Source of the DNA: Liolophura sinensis
Lineage: Eukaryota; Mollusca; Polyplacophora; Chitonida; Chitonidae
Direction of reading: 5' to 3'
Assembly: GCF_032854445.1 (NCBI RefSeq)
Contig: NC_088307.1
Location: forward strand, 2,292,001-2,356,000
Length of the DNA: 64,000 nucleotides
In this document: piece after piece, positions 1-13,849 of the stretch
Layout of the letters: each line of letters opens with the position of its first letter
Numbering within the stretch: the first letter of the stretch is position 1
Made by a program: the position numbers and the translations under genes
Notes under the pieces: generated by a model
Databases searched by the model: none
What the model was told of the DNA's origin: nothing
What the model saw: only the letters and a program-made list of their open reading frames with translations

Positions 1-38
1 ATATCTCATTAATCTGTGACATAAAAACTGGGTCTCAC

Positions 39-163
39 CAGAAGGCATCAGGGGGTTCCATGATGAGCAGAGACATGGCCACGATGAAGTTCAGCCCCTG
101 ACAATACCCCACTGACGGATTGTGGATGCAGAAGGCCAACAACACATCCTGGAGGTCATGGAT
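39..163 (-). CDS. TBC1D2: TBC1D2-like exon 15 (TBC domain, Gln finger)
   Basis: Minus-strand exon between acceptor TTTCAG (just above 163) and donor GTGAGACC (31-38). It encodes IHDLQDVLLAFCIHNPSVGY followed by CQGLNFIVAMSLLIMEPPDAF and two bases (TG) of the next codon, presumably Trp. VGYCQG is the TBC motif carrying the catalytic Gln; NPSVGYCQGLNF matches the family consensus NP.IGYCQG.N. It starts in phase 0, as exon 14 requires. The rest of the TBC domain and the stop codon lie to the left of the window. Confidence 0.93.
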
Positions 164-3100
164 CTGAAAGGTCAAAGGGCGGAGGCCAACAATAGGTCAA
201 AGGTTAAAGACAGGTCAATAGGGGAGTTTGAACTCTTTTTATCATTGACAGTAGAAGAAGTCATGTCAAACATGTTAGGCAACTATTTTTGCTCACATTC
301 ACTATTACATGTGCGTGTGGAAAAAGTGTCATAAAAAGTCATTTAGAGTGGAGGAATGATGGAGAAGATTGAGAATCTGAATATTTGTGAACTTGAGAAG
401 TTCCTAAATGAAAGACATGTCCTTTATGCCACTGGAAAACGGTGAGACAGGTGACCGGTATATTAATGTGCACAAAGCTTGCCAAACATTTTTCACCATT
501 CACATGTCACAGTTGGACTGTTTTTACGTAACAAAAGATTTCCAACTCGAATCTCCCCTACTGTAGAATCTCCCCTATTGTAGAATCTCCCCTGCTGTAG
601 AATCTCCCCTGTTGTAGAATCTCCCCTATGGTAGAATCTCCCCTCCACTGTAGAATCTCCCCAATTGTAAAATCTTCCTCTATTGTAGAATCTCCCTTGT
701 TGTAGAATCTCCCCTATTAGGCTTGCAGGTCAAAATTTTAAACACTGCTTACATGTATTTTTCTTTTTCAAAATTTGACACAAAGAATGTAGTGGGACAG
801 GGGACAGAAGATCAAATACTGCTCAAGATATTAGTTAATGCTCATGACATCATGAAGTTTTCAGAATACTCTAACGAAGACAGGATATTGAATAATGTTT
901 AGAATTCCATATAGAGCTAGCCAAGTCCTATAGTGCCCAGGATATTAGTTAATGCTCATGATATCATGAAGTTTTCAGAATACTGTAATGAAAGCAGGAT
1001 ATCGAAGAATGTTTAGAATATTATATAGTGCTAACAAAGTCCTACAGTGCCCAGGATATCACTGAATAATAATAAGCACAATCTTGTGGAGGTAATGATA
1101 CTGAGGTAGTGGTAAGAATAACATATAATGGCAGCTCAATCTCACCCCTTTAGAGCCTGGAGAAGAGAATTTGACATTGCTGGGCATTGTCCTCATCAGG
1201 TCCAAGGATATCTGCTTCCTGTACCGAGCTGCCAACTGTCACCAAACAAAACACTCAACTTTAGTTTGAACTGGATGTTAGGCCAACCTCAAGATAATAA
1301 CAACTGGGTCGGATTTTCAGTTTTATTTTTATTCAAGTTTTGGACTTCTTAGTGTTGGCCTTACCCACAATGGTAGTCAGTATTACAGGAGGGTGGTCAG
1401 TATTACAGGAAGGTAGTCAGTATTACAGGAAGGTAATCAGTATTACAGGATGGTAGTCAGTATTACGGGATGGTAGTCAGTATTACAGGAGGGTGGTCAG
1501 TATTACAGGAGGGTGGTCAGTATTACAGGATGGTAGTCAGTATTACAAGATGGTAGTCAGTATTACAGGAGGGTGGTCAGTATTACAGGAGGGTGGTCAG
1601 TATTACAAGATGGTAGTCAGTATTACAAGATGGTAGTCAGTATTACGGGATGGTGGTCAGTATTACAGGACTGGTCAGTATTACGGGATGGTAGTCAGTA
1701 TTACAGGATGAGAATACTGGGAAACCACTGCACTCTGATAGGTATCTGACAAACCTCCTCATGTATGGCCATAGGGGACCCAATAGGGACTGGTGGAAAC
1801 CACTGCACTCTGATAGGTATCTGACAAACCTCCACATGTATGGCCATAGGGGACCCAATAGGGACTGGTGGAAACCACTGCACTCTGATAGGTACCTGGC
1901 AAACCTCCTCATGCATGGCCATAGTGGACCCAACAGGAACTGGTGGAAACCACTGCACTCTGCTAGGTATCTGACAAACCTCCTCATGTATGGCCATAGG
2001 GTACCCAATAGGGACTGGTGGAAACCACTGCACTCTGCTAGGTATCTGACAAACCTCCTCATGTATGGCCATAGGGGACCCAATAGGGACTGGTGGAAAC
2101 CACTGCACTCTGATAGGTACCTGGCAAACCTCCTCATGTATGGCCATAGCGGACCCAATATGGACTGGTGGAAACCACTGCACTCTGATAGGTATCTGAC
2201 AAACCTCCTCATGTATGGCCATAGGGGACCCAATAGGGACTGGTGGAAACCACTGCACTCTGCTAGGTATCTGACAAACCTCCTCATGTATGGCCATAGG
2301 GGACCCAATAGGGACTGGTATAAACCACTGCACTCTGCTAGGTACCTGGCAAACCTCCTCATGTATGGCCATAGCGGACCCAATAGGGACTGGTATAAAC
2401 CACTGCACTCTGCTAGGTATCTGACAAACCTCCTCATGTATGGCCATAGCGGACCCAATAGGGACTGGTGGAAACCACTGCACTCTGATAGGTACCTGGC
2501 AAACCTCCTCATGTATGGCCATAGGGGAGCCAATAGGGACTGGTAGAAACCATTGCACTCTGCTAGGTATCTGACAAACCTCCTCATGTATGGCCATAGG
2601 GGACCCAATAGGGACTGGTATAAACCACTGCACTCTGCTAGGTACCTGGCAAACCTCCTCATGTATGGCCATAGGGGAGCCAATAGGGACAGGTACTAGG
2701 TATCTGACAAACCTCCTCATGTATGGCCATAGGGGACCCAATAGGGACTGGTAGAAACCATTGCACTCTGCTAGGTATCTGACAAACCTCCTCATGTATG
2801 GCCATAGGGGACCCAATAGGGACTGGTAGAAACCATTGCACTCTGCTAGGTATCTGACAAACCTCCTCATGTATGGCCATAGCGGACCCAATAGGGACTG
2901 GTATAAACCACTGCACTCTGCTAGGTACCTGGCAAACCTCCTCATGTATGGCCATAGGGGAGCCAATAGGGACAGGTAGAAACCACTGCACTCTGCTAGG
3001 TATCTGACAAACCTCCTCATGTATGGCCATAGGTACCCAATAGGGACTAACCACTGCACTCTACTAGGTACCTGACAAACCTCCTCACATATGACCATGG

Positions 3101-6100
3101 CTGACCCAATAGGAACCAGATTGGAACATTTTATCATGCGCCATACTGTTTACATATGTTGTCTTTTTCCTTCACCTGGTTCTTTTCACTCAACAATTCC
3201 ACACCTCTAAATAAGCCTGCCATAATCATAAATAATACAAACCCTGAACAATATTTCAAGTTATATATCTGGTATAAAATTTTGTTATACAGCATCTTAT
3301 TTTGGCAAGATCTTTTCCACAGACCTGGGAATCTGGCAGTGAGTTGCAGAGGTTTCGGAAAAAGTGAGGTCCTTTTTCCTTGCGTAGGTCATCCACTTGG
3401 CTGTAGACAAGCCTCCGCCAGACCTCTTTACGGTACTGGTGTGGTATTCCTCCGCGACACAACTGCTTCAGCTCTTTATCCTGTAACGATCACAACCCAC
3501 AAAGGAAATTATTGCAAATTAACAAGATTAAACTTTGACTAAAATAATATAAAATGAACAAGATTTACTGATCAGGAGCCATTTGTAAAAGTCTTCTGAG
3601 CCATTGGCAAATAGTTATGCAGCACCTCAAGATTGAAAGCTCGAAGTGAAGCTGATTACGTATATTACTCTGTTATAAACACAAAAATCCACCAATATGT
3701 CACAAAATGGGGCAGAACTGCTGTCAGGAGTGTCTGGGCCAACTACAAATACAAAAGCACGTCAGTATAAACGCCAAAAAACGAATAGATTGACAAGCAT
3801 ATGTACGAACAGCAAGGCAGTCACACTGACAGCCATACTATATATTCCCTTATTAATGGATGGCGTATAAAAATGAAAAACCAAAGACTACTCTTACTTG
3901 AATGAGAAAAAATGTTCCAAGTCAAGTGTTCTATTTCTTAGGCAATATGGATGACTTTAGGTGCCGATAGTAACAAACAATTTTATTGCCATAAAGTTTA
4001 CAGACAGACAGACAGACAGATGGGCGAACATTCATTCAGCAAGATAAACCAAACCATAATACAACCCATCACAAATGAAGTAAGTAGAACGACCACTGAA
4101 AACGGAAATTTCCAAGACAATCCTTCCTTTTGACTTTTTAGGCATTTAATTTCTTATGTAGATTTCATGGACCAGAGTTGGCATCAGTATTATATTAAAC
4201 ATTTTTTCATCTGATCTCAAACATCTCATTACATGTTGAAATCAATACTTATTAATATTAATCAAGAGACATTAGAGAATTTCGCAAGAAATTCGGACAC
4301 AGATGAAAATAAAAGTGGAAGAACCCATAAAACTTAACCATTGACTATTATCTTACCGATCTGTCAAACTCTCTGTGCTGACAAAGAAAGTCCTTCCAGC
4401 GCAGCTGATGGTGTTCGTAGTTTGCCAGCTGCATTGTGTAGTGCTGGTTGAGTTGTTGGCAGATGTAATGAAGGAGCAGACCAGTGTTCTGATGGCTGTG
4501 TTTGAACCCATAGTTATCCACATGGTGAGGGCTGCCTGCCAATCTGGAACAAGCAGGAATCATTGACTGAGTGATTGATTAAGGCTATAACAGGTGATTC
4601 ATTGATTTATTTGAATGATGTTTACAGATGCCTTTTCCTTCGACACCATGGCTATCAATTTCAGAGTGGAAGTCAGTCAGCAGAATTTTAACCAGGTACC
4701 TGACAAACCTCCTGACCTGACCCCACAGTCTTTCACCAGGTACCTGACAAACCTCCTGTCTTCAAGCCACTAGTGGCCTTCTAGCTAGATGGGGGCATGC
4801 AGATTCATTGCCTGGGGCCAATCAGCTCCGCCAGAACAACACGAGCCTATGAGCCCCTAGTAAATCGGCTGCTCTGAAGAAGACTACAGATTCCAGTTTC
4901 ACAAAACTTGGCATTACCACAAAGGGGAGATAATCAGGTTTAAACCTGTTACCTTCTCACCTCTCAAATGTTGGCAGACTGGGATTTGTCCTCCGGGCTT
5001 CTGACAACAAACCTTTGACTGTGGCTTTGTGCTGAAACAAAAAAATGGATGAAAAATACACTGATTTTCACTATGTGAAAGAAAAACATTTCTTAAGGAT
5101 TTTCAAGACCCTAATATCCAACATTGTCCAACACTTCCAAAAGCTGTTCAGTTTAGCTACAAACTTTCATGCTGGGTTAATAGGGAGGTTTAGAGTTCGC
5201 ACTCTTATTGTTAAAGGTAAAAAATGTCGTTCTGCACCACATGACCTGTCAGAAATGTTAGATAACTATTTTTCATTACATTTACTATGACACTGTCACC
5301 TGAAAAAGGTTCCCAAGAAAGTTATTTAGAATAAACACACAATGTATAAAATTGAGCCTTCATGAACTTCCTAAGGGTAAGCCGTGTCAGCAGTTTATCC
5401 AGAAAATGCTGACAAATTAGTGTCGACAAAAGTTGCCTAACATTTTTGACACGTCAAATGATACAAACAGACTAACCATCAGACAGACAGACCATCAGAC
5501 AGACAGACCATCAGACAGACAGACTATGAGACACACAGACAGACAGACCATCAGGCAGACAGACAGACCATCAGACAGACAGCCAGCCACAGACCATCAG
5601 ACAGACAGACCATCAGACAGACCATCAGACAGACAGACTGACCATCTGACAAACAGACAGACTGACCATCAGACGGACAGACAGACCAACCATCAGACAG
5701 ACAGAATGACCATCAGACAGAGAGACTGACCATCAGATAGCCAGACTGACCAGACAGACAGACTGACCATCAGATAGACAGTCTGACCAGACAGACAGAC
5801 TGACCATCAGACGGACGGACAGACCAACCATCAGACAGGCAGACTGACCATCAGACAGACAGACTGACCATCAGATAGACAGACTGACCATCAGACAGAC
5901 AGAATGACCATCAGACAGACAGACTGACCATCAGATAGACAGACTGACCAGACAGACAGACTGATCATCAGATAGACAGACTGACCAGACAGACAGACTG
6001 ACCATCAGACGGATGGACAGACCAACCATCAGACAGACAGACTGACCATCAGATAGACAGACTGACCAGACAGACAGACTGACCATCAGATAGACAGACT

Positions 6101-9100
6101 GACCATCAGATAGACAGACTGACCATCAGATAGACAGAATGACCATCAAACAGACAGACTAACCATCAGACAGACAGACTGACCATCAGATAGACAGACT
6201 GACCAACAGATAGACAGACTGACCATCTGACAAACAGACAGACTGACCATCAGACGGACAGACAGACCAACCAGAGGGCAGACCAACCAGCAAACAGGCC
6301 AACAGCCAAAAGGACAGATCGACTGCTAGACGGACAGACAGACATCAGATGGCCAGACAGAGCGACTTACAGAGCCGCAAATCACAGCTAACAAATGATC
6401 CTTCACCAAACTGATAACCTGCACACCGATTTGCTTGACCACCTACCCTTTCCTCCCCATACAGGGTCACCTCCGCCCCATCCATAGAGTCCCCCGTGGG
6501 GTAGTGTATACATGATTGAACGATACACACATAGTTCCTCTTCCAGCCCTCAATCTCTGCCTCGTAGTGACGCAGTCTGCTGTTGTCATGGCAACAAAAG
6601 TTCACAAATACTTCATTCCATGTGATAAAATATTTCTACAATATCTGTGAAGATACACCTTTATCACATTATTTTCAAAGCTCTTTTCACTTAAACATTA
6701 TGCATATGCAGGAACATCTTCTAAATAATCTAATTTTTACGATCACATCACACATTGATGTTCAGAGAAATTTTTGATATCAGAAAAAGTAATATTTTGG
6801 GGACTTATGGAGTTAATTTTAATTTACTGGACCAATAAATCTAATAAACATCATATGGAATATAGCTTGTAATCTAAAATGGTCTTTTATTCTTAGATTA
6901 TTTAAATAATTAATTAAGATAGCTTCATAAATTCTAGATGGTTTCATAAGGTGAAATCCAATATGGATTCATAAATCCAAGACAGTTTCATAAATCCGAG
7001 ATGGCCCCCATAAACCCAAGATGGCCCCCAGAAATCCAAGATGGACCCCAGAAATCCAAGATGGCTGACTCACTCTTCTTGTTCTCGGTATTTATCTTGT
7101 TCACTCTGTCGGATTTTTGCTAAGCGTCTTATCTCCTCATTCAAAAACCGGTTCTGGTTTGTGAGGACACGAACCGTCTCTTGCAAAGCCTTTCCTTTCT
7201 TTGTGGACATGAACTTACCACTGGCAAAGAAATAGCAAAAAATTCATCAATTAGCCAGATAATTAAAATTCAAATAAAATATTTATGAATTGTTTTCTGT
7301 CATGTTGCAAACAGGAATGTGACAGAGCACGTGCCAAGAGCTATGTCAGTGTGGATGAAGGAATATTATGCTAAAGTAACAAGATGTCTCAAGAATTGAA
7401 GCCTACATGACCCGACTTACCTTAATGTCTTAACCTTTTAGCATATGAAAGAGCAAATTTTAGTATCAGTTACACCCCTTTATAATTTGACTTTGGATAC
7501 AAAACCACATGGGTTGGGTTGGTTTGGCCAATTACAGGGCTTCACACAAAGTTTAATTTTATTAGTTTTCCAAGAACAATGCCCTCGGAATATACACGAA
7601 CAAACACCTTGCAAAAATGCAAAAACGTTGAAGAATTGTAGTACATGTATAGAATATGCTATAAAATAAATAAATTAGTAACCTAATTAGTAAGATTTCT
7701 GGTTGAGCATTGTTGATGTTGAGTGTTATGGTAAGATAAGCCCTCCAACTTTCAATATCCATTTTCTCACATTTCCTGTCATTTTCATTGCCAGTACAGA
7801 CACTGGATAGTCTTTCAGACATGTTTAAAAAATTATGAAAGACATCTGGTAAAGAAGCCAAAAAAATGATATGCATATGTCCTGCATTTCACCAGACTTG
7901 ATAAGAAATTACATGGGTTTTTTTTAGGGCACTTTTCATACCAATAAAGAAATAAAGAAGATATTCGATAAAAAATTTTCAGGAAGATGGAAGAAATATT
8001 GGCATGAAAAGGGATGAAAACATAAGGCTGGAGTCCTACCCATACAGCATTTGTCTCTTGATGTCAGCCACTCCAAGCTGATCTAGCGTCTGGTCCAGCT
8101 CATGAATAATGGCATCCTTCTTCTCCAACATATCGTGGAAAAACGTCTGCTGGTTCAGCACCTTGGCCAACTCGCACTTCGTGGCACTTTTAACAGAGTC
8201 GTAAGTTTTCAGATATCACTCATACTTGGTGAGGCCAACAACTGAGAATTTTTCCAGCATTCTGAAAACTCATTTTCCCAAGGCTTTTATGAAAATTGGC
8301 CTTGAGAAAGAACAGTTTTGTACAAATTGACTGAATTACCTTCAATAAATAAAGACATTATTATAAAGATGCATTGTTAACGGTCTCAACAGCTCATATG
8401 CATCACAGATTTACCTCAAGATAAAACTGTTGTTATTTGTTTCATCTAGCATACTTCCAAGTATCAAAAGGTAAAATGAATTTAAATGACATTTGGAGTT
8501 GTCGTCTAAATCATAACTGTATTTGAGGAATCAGCACAAATTCTGTCCTCGCTAAATATAATTTTTTTTTCTATAATGGCTTCAATTTCTTCCAACTTTT
8601 TCCCAAATACCTATAAATGTATCAAATTTATCACAAAGGGCTTAAACAGCCCACAATATTAGTTAATCAGAAGTATTAGTTACTTCATTTTCTTTAAGGT
8701 AATCAAATATGACTCCACTCCCCACCCCCCTGTACCAAAATATCACTCCCATACTACATCCACAAACTATGAATACCACACACCATAGGTTTTGTCTTCT
8801 TAAAATGTTTAATGTTAGAAATACATCTGTATTCCAGAAATTCATTTTTTAGTACATTTTTTTATTATGTATTTGATTGGGGTTTTACACCATACTCAAG
8901 AATATTTCACTTATACGACAGTGGTCAGCATTATGGTGGGAGAAAACCCATGGACACCAGCAGATTACTGACAGACCTTTCCACGTATGGCCGCAGAGGG
9001 AGCCAACATGTTCTAGACTCGAACTTACAGTGACCGCACTGGTGAAAGACTCCTGCTTCACTGTGCCATGCTAGCATGCTAACCCCTCAGCCAATGAGGC

Positions 9101-12100
9101 TCTATTTTTTTTTTTTTTTTTTAGCAAAAATGTTTTTTAGAAAGACCTTTAATTTACTTCTATTTCAGTCCCTCTTTGATGGATTTCTTAGGCATACTTT
9201 GGAGCATGACACAACTGCTCGCTATGAAATTATAGGAAACACTATTCACTGTCACTTGAAAAGGCAAACAATGTCACAATCAACAGATGACAGGTCCGCC
9301 ACCATTAAGCTATTGCGAAACATCTGAATGTGCTAACAGAAACTCTTAAAGAGAAAAGTGTGATGTATCGAAAATGTCCGCCAGCAGCCACAAAGATTTT
9401 ATAAACTAACAGAAATCAATTAAGCACAGGGAGGGACATTTCCCTTCGCTGACCTCAAGCCACTGTGTAAATATTAACTTGAACAGCGGGCAACTGTTCA
9501 AGACAGCTTAATAATTGAAATTCAAGATGGCTGACTGAAGTCACAGATTTTGTTAAGTATAGAAAATTCACAGTCTCTAGCCACTGGGTGAATATGAATT
9601 TTACCAGGCAGAAAACTGTTCATGATATCTTGTTCACAAGCTCAATTTCGCAGGGAGCGACACAAGAAAAGATGGAGAGCGTTTCCAGATCCCCATAAAA
9701 CATTTATGGCAAGGAAAAACTCACATGAGTTCTTGTTCTAGATCAGCCATCCTTATAAGCATCTCCTGCTGAGGGTCAGGGGGACCCTTGTCAATGGCAG
9801 AGTCAGTGGATCCAGAACTGAGGCCTGAACAGGAGCTGAAAAAACAACAACATGACTGTCATGAGGGGTTTTAGATGCTAAGGGTCAGGGGCACCCTTGT
9901 CAATGGCAGAGTCAGTGGATCCAGAACTGAGGCCTGAACAGGAGCTGAAAAAACAACAACATGACTGTCATGAGGGGTTTTAGATGCTAAGGGTCAGGGG
10001 CACCCTGGTCAATGGCAGAGTCAGTGGATCCAGAACTGAGGCCTGAACAGGAGCTGAAAAAACAACAACATGATTGTCATGAGGGGTTTTAGATGCTGAG
10101 TGTCAGGGGGACCCTGGTCAATGGCAGAGTCTGTGGATCCAGAACTGAAGTCTGAACAGGAGCTGAAAAAACAACAACATGATTGTCATGAGGGGTTTTA
10201 GATGCTGAGGGTCAGGAGGACCCTTGTCAATGGCAGTCAGTGGATCCAGAACTGAGGCCTGAACAGGACCTGAAAAAACAACAACATGACTGTCATGAGG
10301 GGTTTTAGATGTTAAGGGTCAGGGGCACCCTTGTCAATGGCAGAGTCAGTGGATCCAGAACTGAGGCCTGAACAGGAGCTGAAAAAACAACAACATGATT
10401 GTCATGAGGAGTTTTAGATGCTAAGGGTCAGGGGGACCCTTGTCAATGGCAGAGTCTGTGGATCCAGAACTGAAGCCTGAACAGGAGCTGAAAAAACAGC
10501 AACATGGTTGTCATGAGGGGTTTTAGATGCTAAGGGTCAGGAGGACCCTTGTCAATGGCAGAGTCTGTGGATCCAGAACTGAGGCCTGAAAAGGAGCTGC
10601 AAAACAACAAAACCAATGGTTGTCACCTAAAACTTTTAAAAAACAAAAGAGAACAAAATGAAAGTATACAGATTGTGCAAACTTCATCGTTAGGAAGCAT
10701 AATTAGAGAACTGTGTCACACAGTGCCCTGACTGGATATTTCATCAACCAAGGCACCAGAACTAAAAAGCTTGGACCATTGAGCTCATGTTTGAATTTGG
10801 AAAGTTTTACAGTTTAATAAATACTAGATGAAACGGTTTAAATTTGTCATGCAACATTGAATTAAACGTCAAGCGATTTGTGATTTGGTAGTTTGCTCTG
10901 GAAATTGGCCTCACCATTATCGATCCTGAGTGTGCATTATTTTTGGTATACAAATACCTGTTAAAAATTCTTCCTTTCTCAAAATCCTCTTGACTAGAAA
11001 GAATCTAGTTGCAGAATGGTCGGTTGGCTTAGTTACCCTGTATAAGCATAATAAATTGTCTCTCAAGCAATATCTACATAAATGACCATACAGCTGACAG
11101 CTAAAACAAGGCTTTATGCACATTTAGAATACTCACAAGTACCTTGTACGCTCATGTCCACTCATGGCTGTGACACAGTTTTTGGACGAGCAATCTGTCA
11201 GCACATCCACAGTAGACACATGATTCTGACGAAGCAGCTTCAGTTTCTCTTCAGATGTTCTCAGAAGGCCAATTTCTCGGACATTTTCTCGGAAAACGTC
11301 ATCATTGTCTTCCTGCTGACTGAGACACCCACTGCTGTTGCTGTCGCGTCGTAGCCACAGTTGGTCATGGTTTGTCTCCGGGGAGATGCAGTCCTCCTCT
11401 GTGACACTCCTGGAGAGCTGGCGACTTTTGTGGTTTCTGAGTGAAGATTCGCTGACTACTGTAGAAAAGAAAAGACACTGCATGATAATTTAATTTAAAA
11501 GCGTCAGAAACATGGATGGAAAGTGTTGTTTCCTGTTATGCTTGTATCAAAAGTCTGTGTTCTTGTTCTGATATGGCTGTAATATTCCTACAGACTGTAA
11601 TTTCATTCATTCATTCAAAAAAAAAGTGTGCTTGAATGGATCCATGCATCAAAACAGACATTCGTATACGAGCTAGATACCAGATGGCATAAATTGAACT
11701 GTCATGTGCAGAAATGAATACAGGTTCAAGAAGACATCAACTAGGATTTGCACAGCTGTATATCACATCTACTGGAAGATCGCAATTAAATCTTTCCCAA
11801 AACAGACTTGTCACTTGAAATACAGTTAAATGAACACACCATTTTCCCCAAAAAACATGCTGTAAAATAGGACACTGTGTTAAGTACTCTGAAATTGTAA
11901 GAAGAGTTCAGGTAAACACAATATATGCCCCAACAAATGCATTTGTTTGAAAGAATACCAGCCCTGACACGAAATCTTATCTACTTGAAACAGTACATAT
12001 AGGGATCATCATCTCTGTATTCACCAAAAATTAAAACTCTACATGGAAAATAACTGTAGTGATTGTAGTGATTGTAGTGACTGGACGGACAGGTAGACAA

Positions 12101-13786
12101 AACTGCTATGAAATAATACGCTCCGTTTCTAATGCCGGGCGTATAAAAATGAGTCGCATTAGAAAGAAGGGTTGAGTACCAAGCATCTGAACTAAACATT
12201 CTACCTCTATCACAAATGTAGCTTTAACAGCAAATTTTCAAATCATTCCTCAGAAAATCTGACTCGAAATGCTGATTTAAGGCTGTTTAACGGTGTTCAC
12301 CATCACCAAATGCCCCTAGTTTATACACTTACATTTACACACACACACACGGTCACGCAGTCTGCTTCCGTACTGCATTTCACACAGATGTGTATGTTCA
12401 TGTTTTGCACCAGCCAGACAACTTGTGCACGAAGACAATATTGATTTTTGGCTTGGAATATTTATACGCATAATACATAAAATGCAAAAAAAAAAAAAAA
12501 AAAAAAAAAAGTTACAAGTGAAGTCTGGCAGATGATGACAAAGACGATGACACTGTGTTTGCTACATGTACACATAACCTAATGCTTCAGCCTGTTCCAG
12601 CTCCTCTGCATTTTTAAACATTCTGGGATAACTATGGGGTGTACACATCCAATCTGCACAGTATTATGAAACCTACATCTTTCTTGACATAAGCAAATCA
12701 TTTTTACTGCTATTTTTTTTCATAATAATTGTGTGCACAAACTCCACTGAAAACAGTGCATTAGTGGTTGAAAAGGTTGAAGATTTGCAGAAAGTAAAAT
12801 CCCACTTCTTTAATAAAAAGAAGTTCCCCCAATAACTGTGTGCAAAACTTTAAATACTGAGATAATCAAATTGGTCATCTCCAAATATTGGAATCACTTC
12901 ACAATTCTGAGCCAACTGGAACGAAACCCTCGTAAAGTTAAGAGCACGTAACTACTATGGCGACGTAATGCCTACAGTGATGGTTGCCATGGTAGTTATG
13001 TGCTCTTAACGTCAAGAGCACGTAACTACCATGGCGACGTAATACTTACAGTGATGGTTGCCATGGTAGTTACAAGCCCTTAATGTTAAGGCTTCATGCA
13101 AGTGGGCCCTGGTACTGTTTTGAGTACTTTATACCAATAACTGCTTGTAAACTAAGTTTAATACTCATTTTACTGGACTCTGAGAGTTCTACTGACCTTA
13201 GAGAGATGCCTTATGTTTTGTAAGTTTTTCTGGAAGACAGAGTATTCTACTGAAAGAATGTGAATTTCAGGACAAAAATTAACATTTTATGACCATTTTG
13301 TGCGTGTGAAGAGACACTTTGTTAGTTGAAATACAGTATCTATAAACTGTACAATCACACATACTGTAATTCTTCAACCTTTACATCTTTCAGTTCACAT
13401 AAGCTAAATGTCTAGCAGTTCACATAAGCTAAATGTCTTGCAATGTGACACCACAGGCTGTAAACTACAAATGTATTTCCATGTTTGCAACTCCTTCATC
13501 AGTAAATACACCAAATGTTTACAAAGAACGTAACATAATGTCCTTTAACAGTTTGCACTTTAATTAGTGTTTCTTGAAGCAATAACAAAGCATGAAAGCA
13601 CTTCATACCCTAATTCCTCAACATTTTCACACATGAAAGAGCAACTTTGAGTACAATTCCTGCACATGTATAATTGGATTTTGAAGGCAAAACTACATTG
13701 GTTTAGATTGGCCAATTTCAGTAATGCCTTCAGAATATGCTTGAATAAACATCCTGAAAATATGCGAAAAAGGTTGAAAAATTACA

Positions 13787-13849
<63 letters not shown>

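Noticed and set aside
1643-3137. Open frames of 261-478 codons on both strands
   Set aside because: Overlapping frames on both strands of the 75-bp array; intronic repeat.
7562-7876. 104-codon minus-strand open frame
   Set aside because: Overlaps the MITE-like copy 1 and lies inside intron 8; no conserved features.
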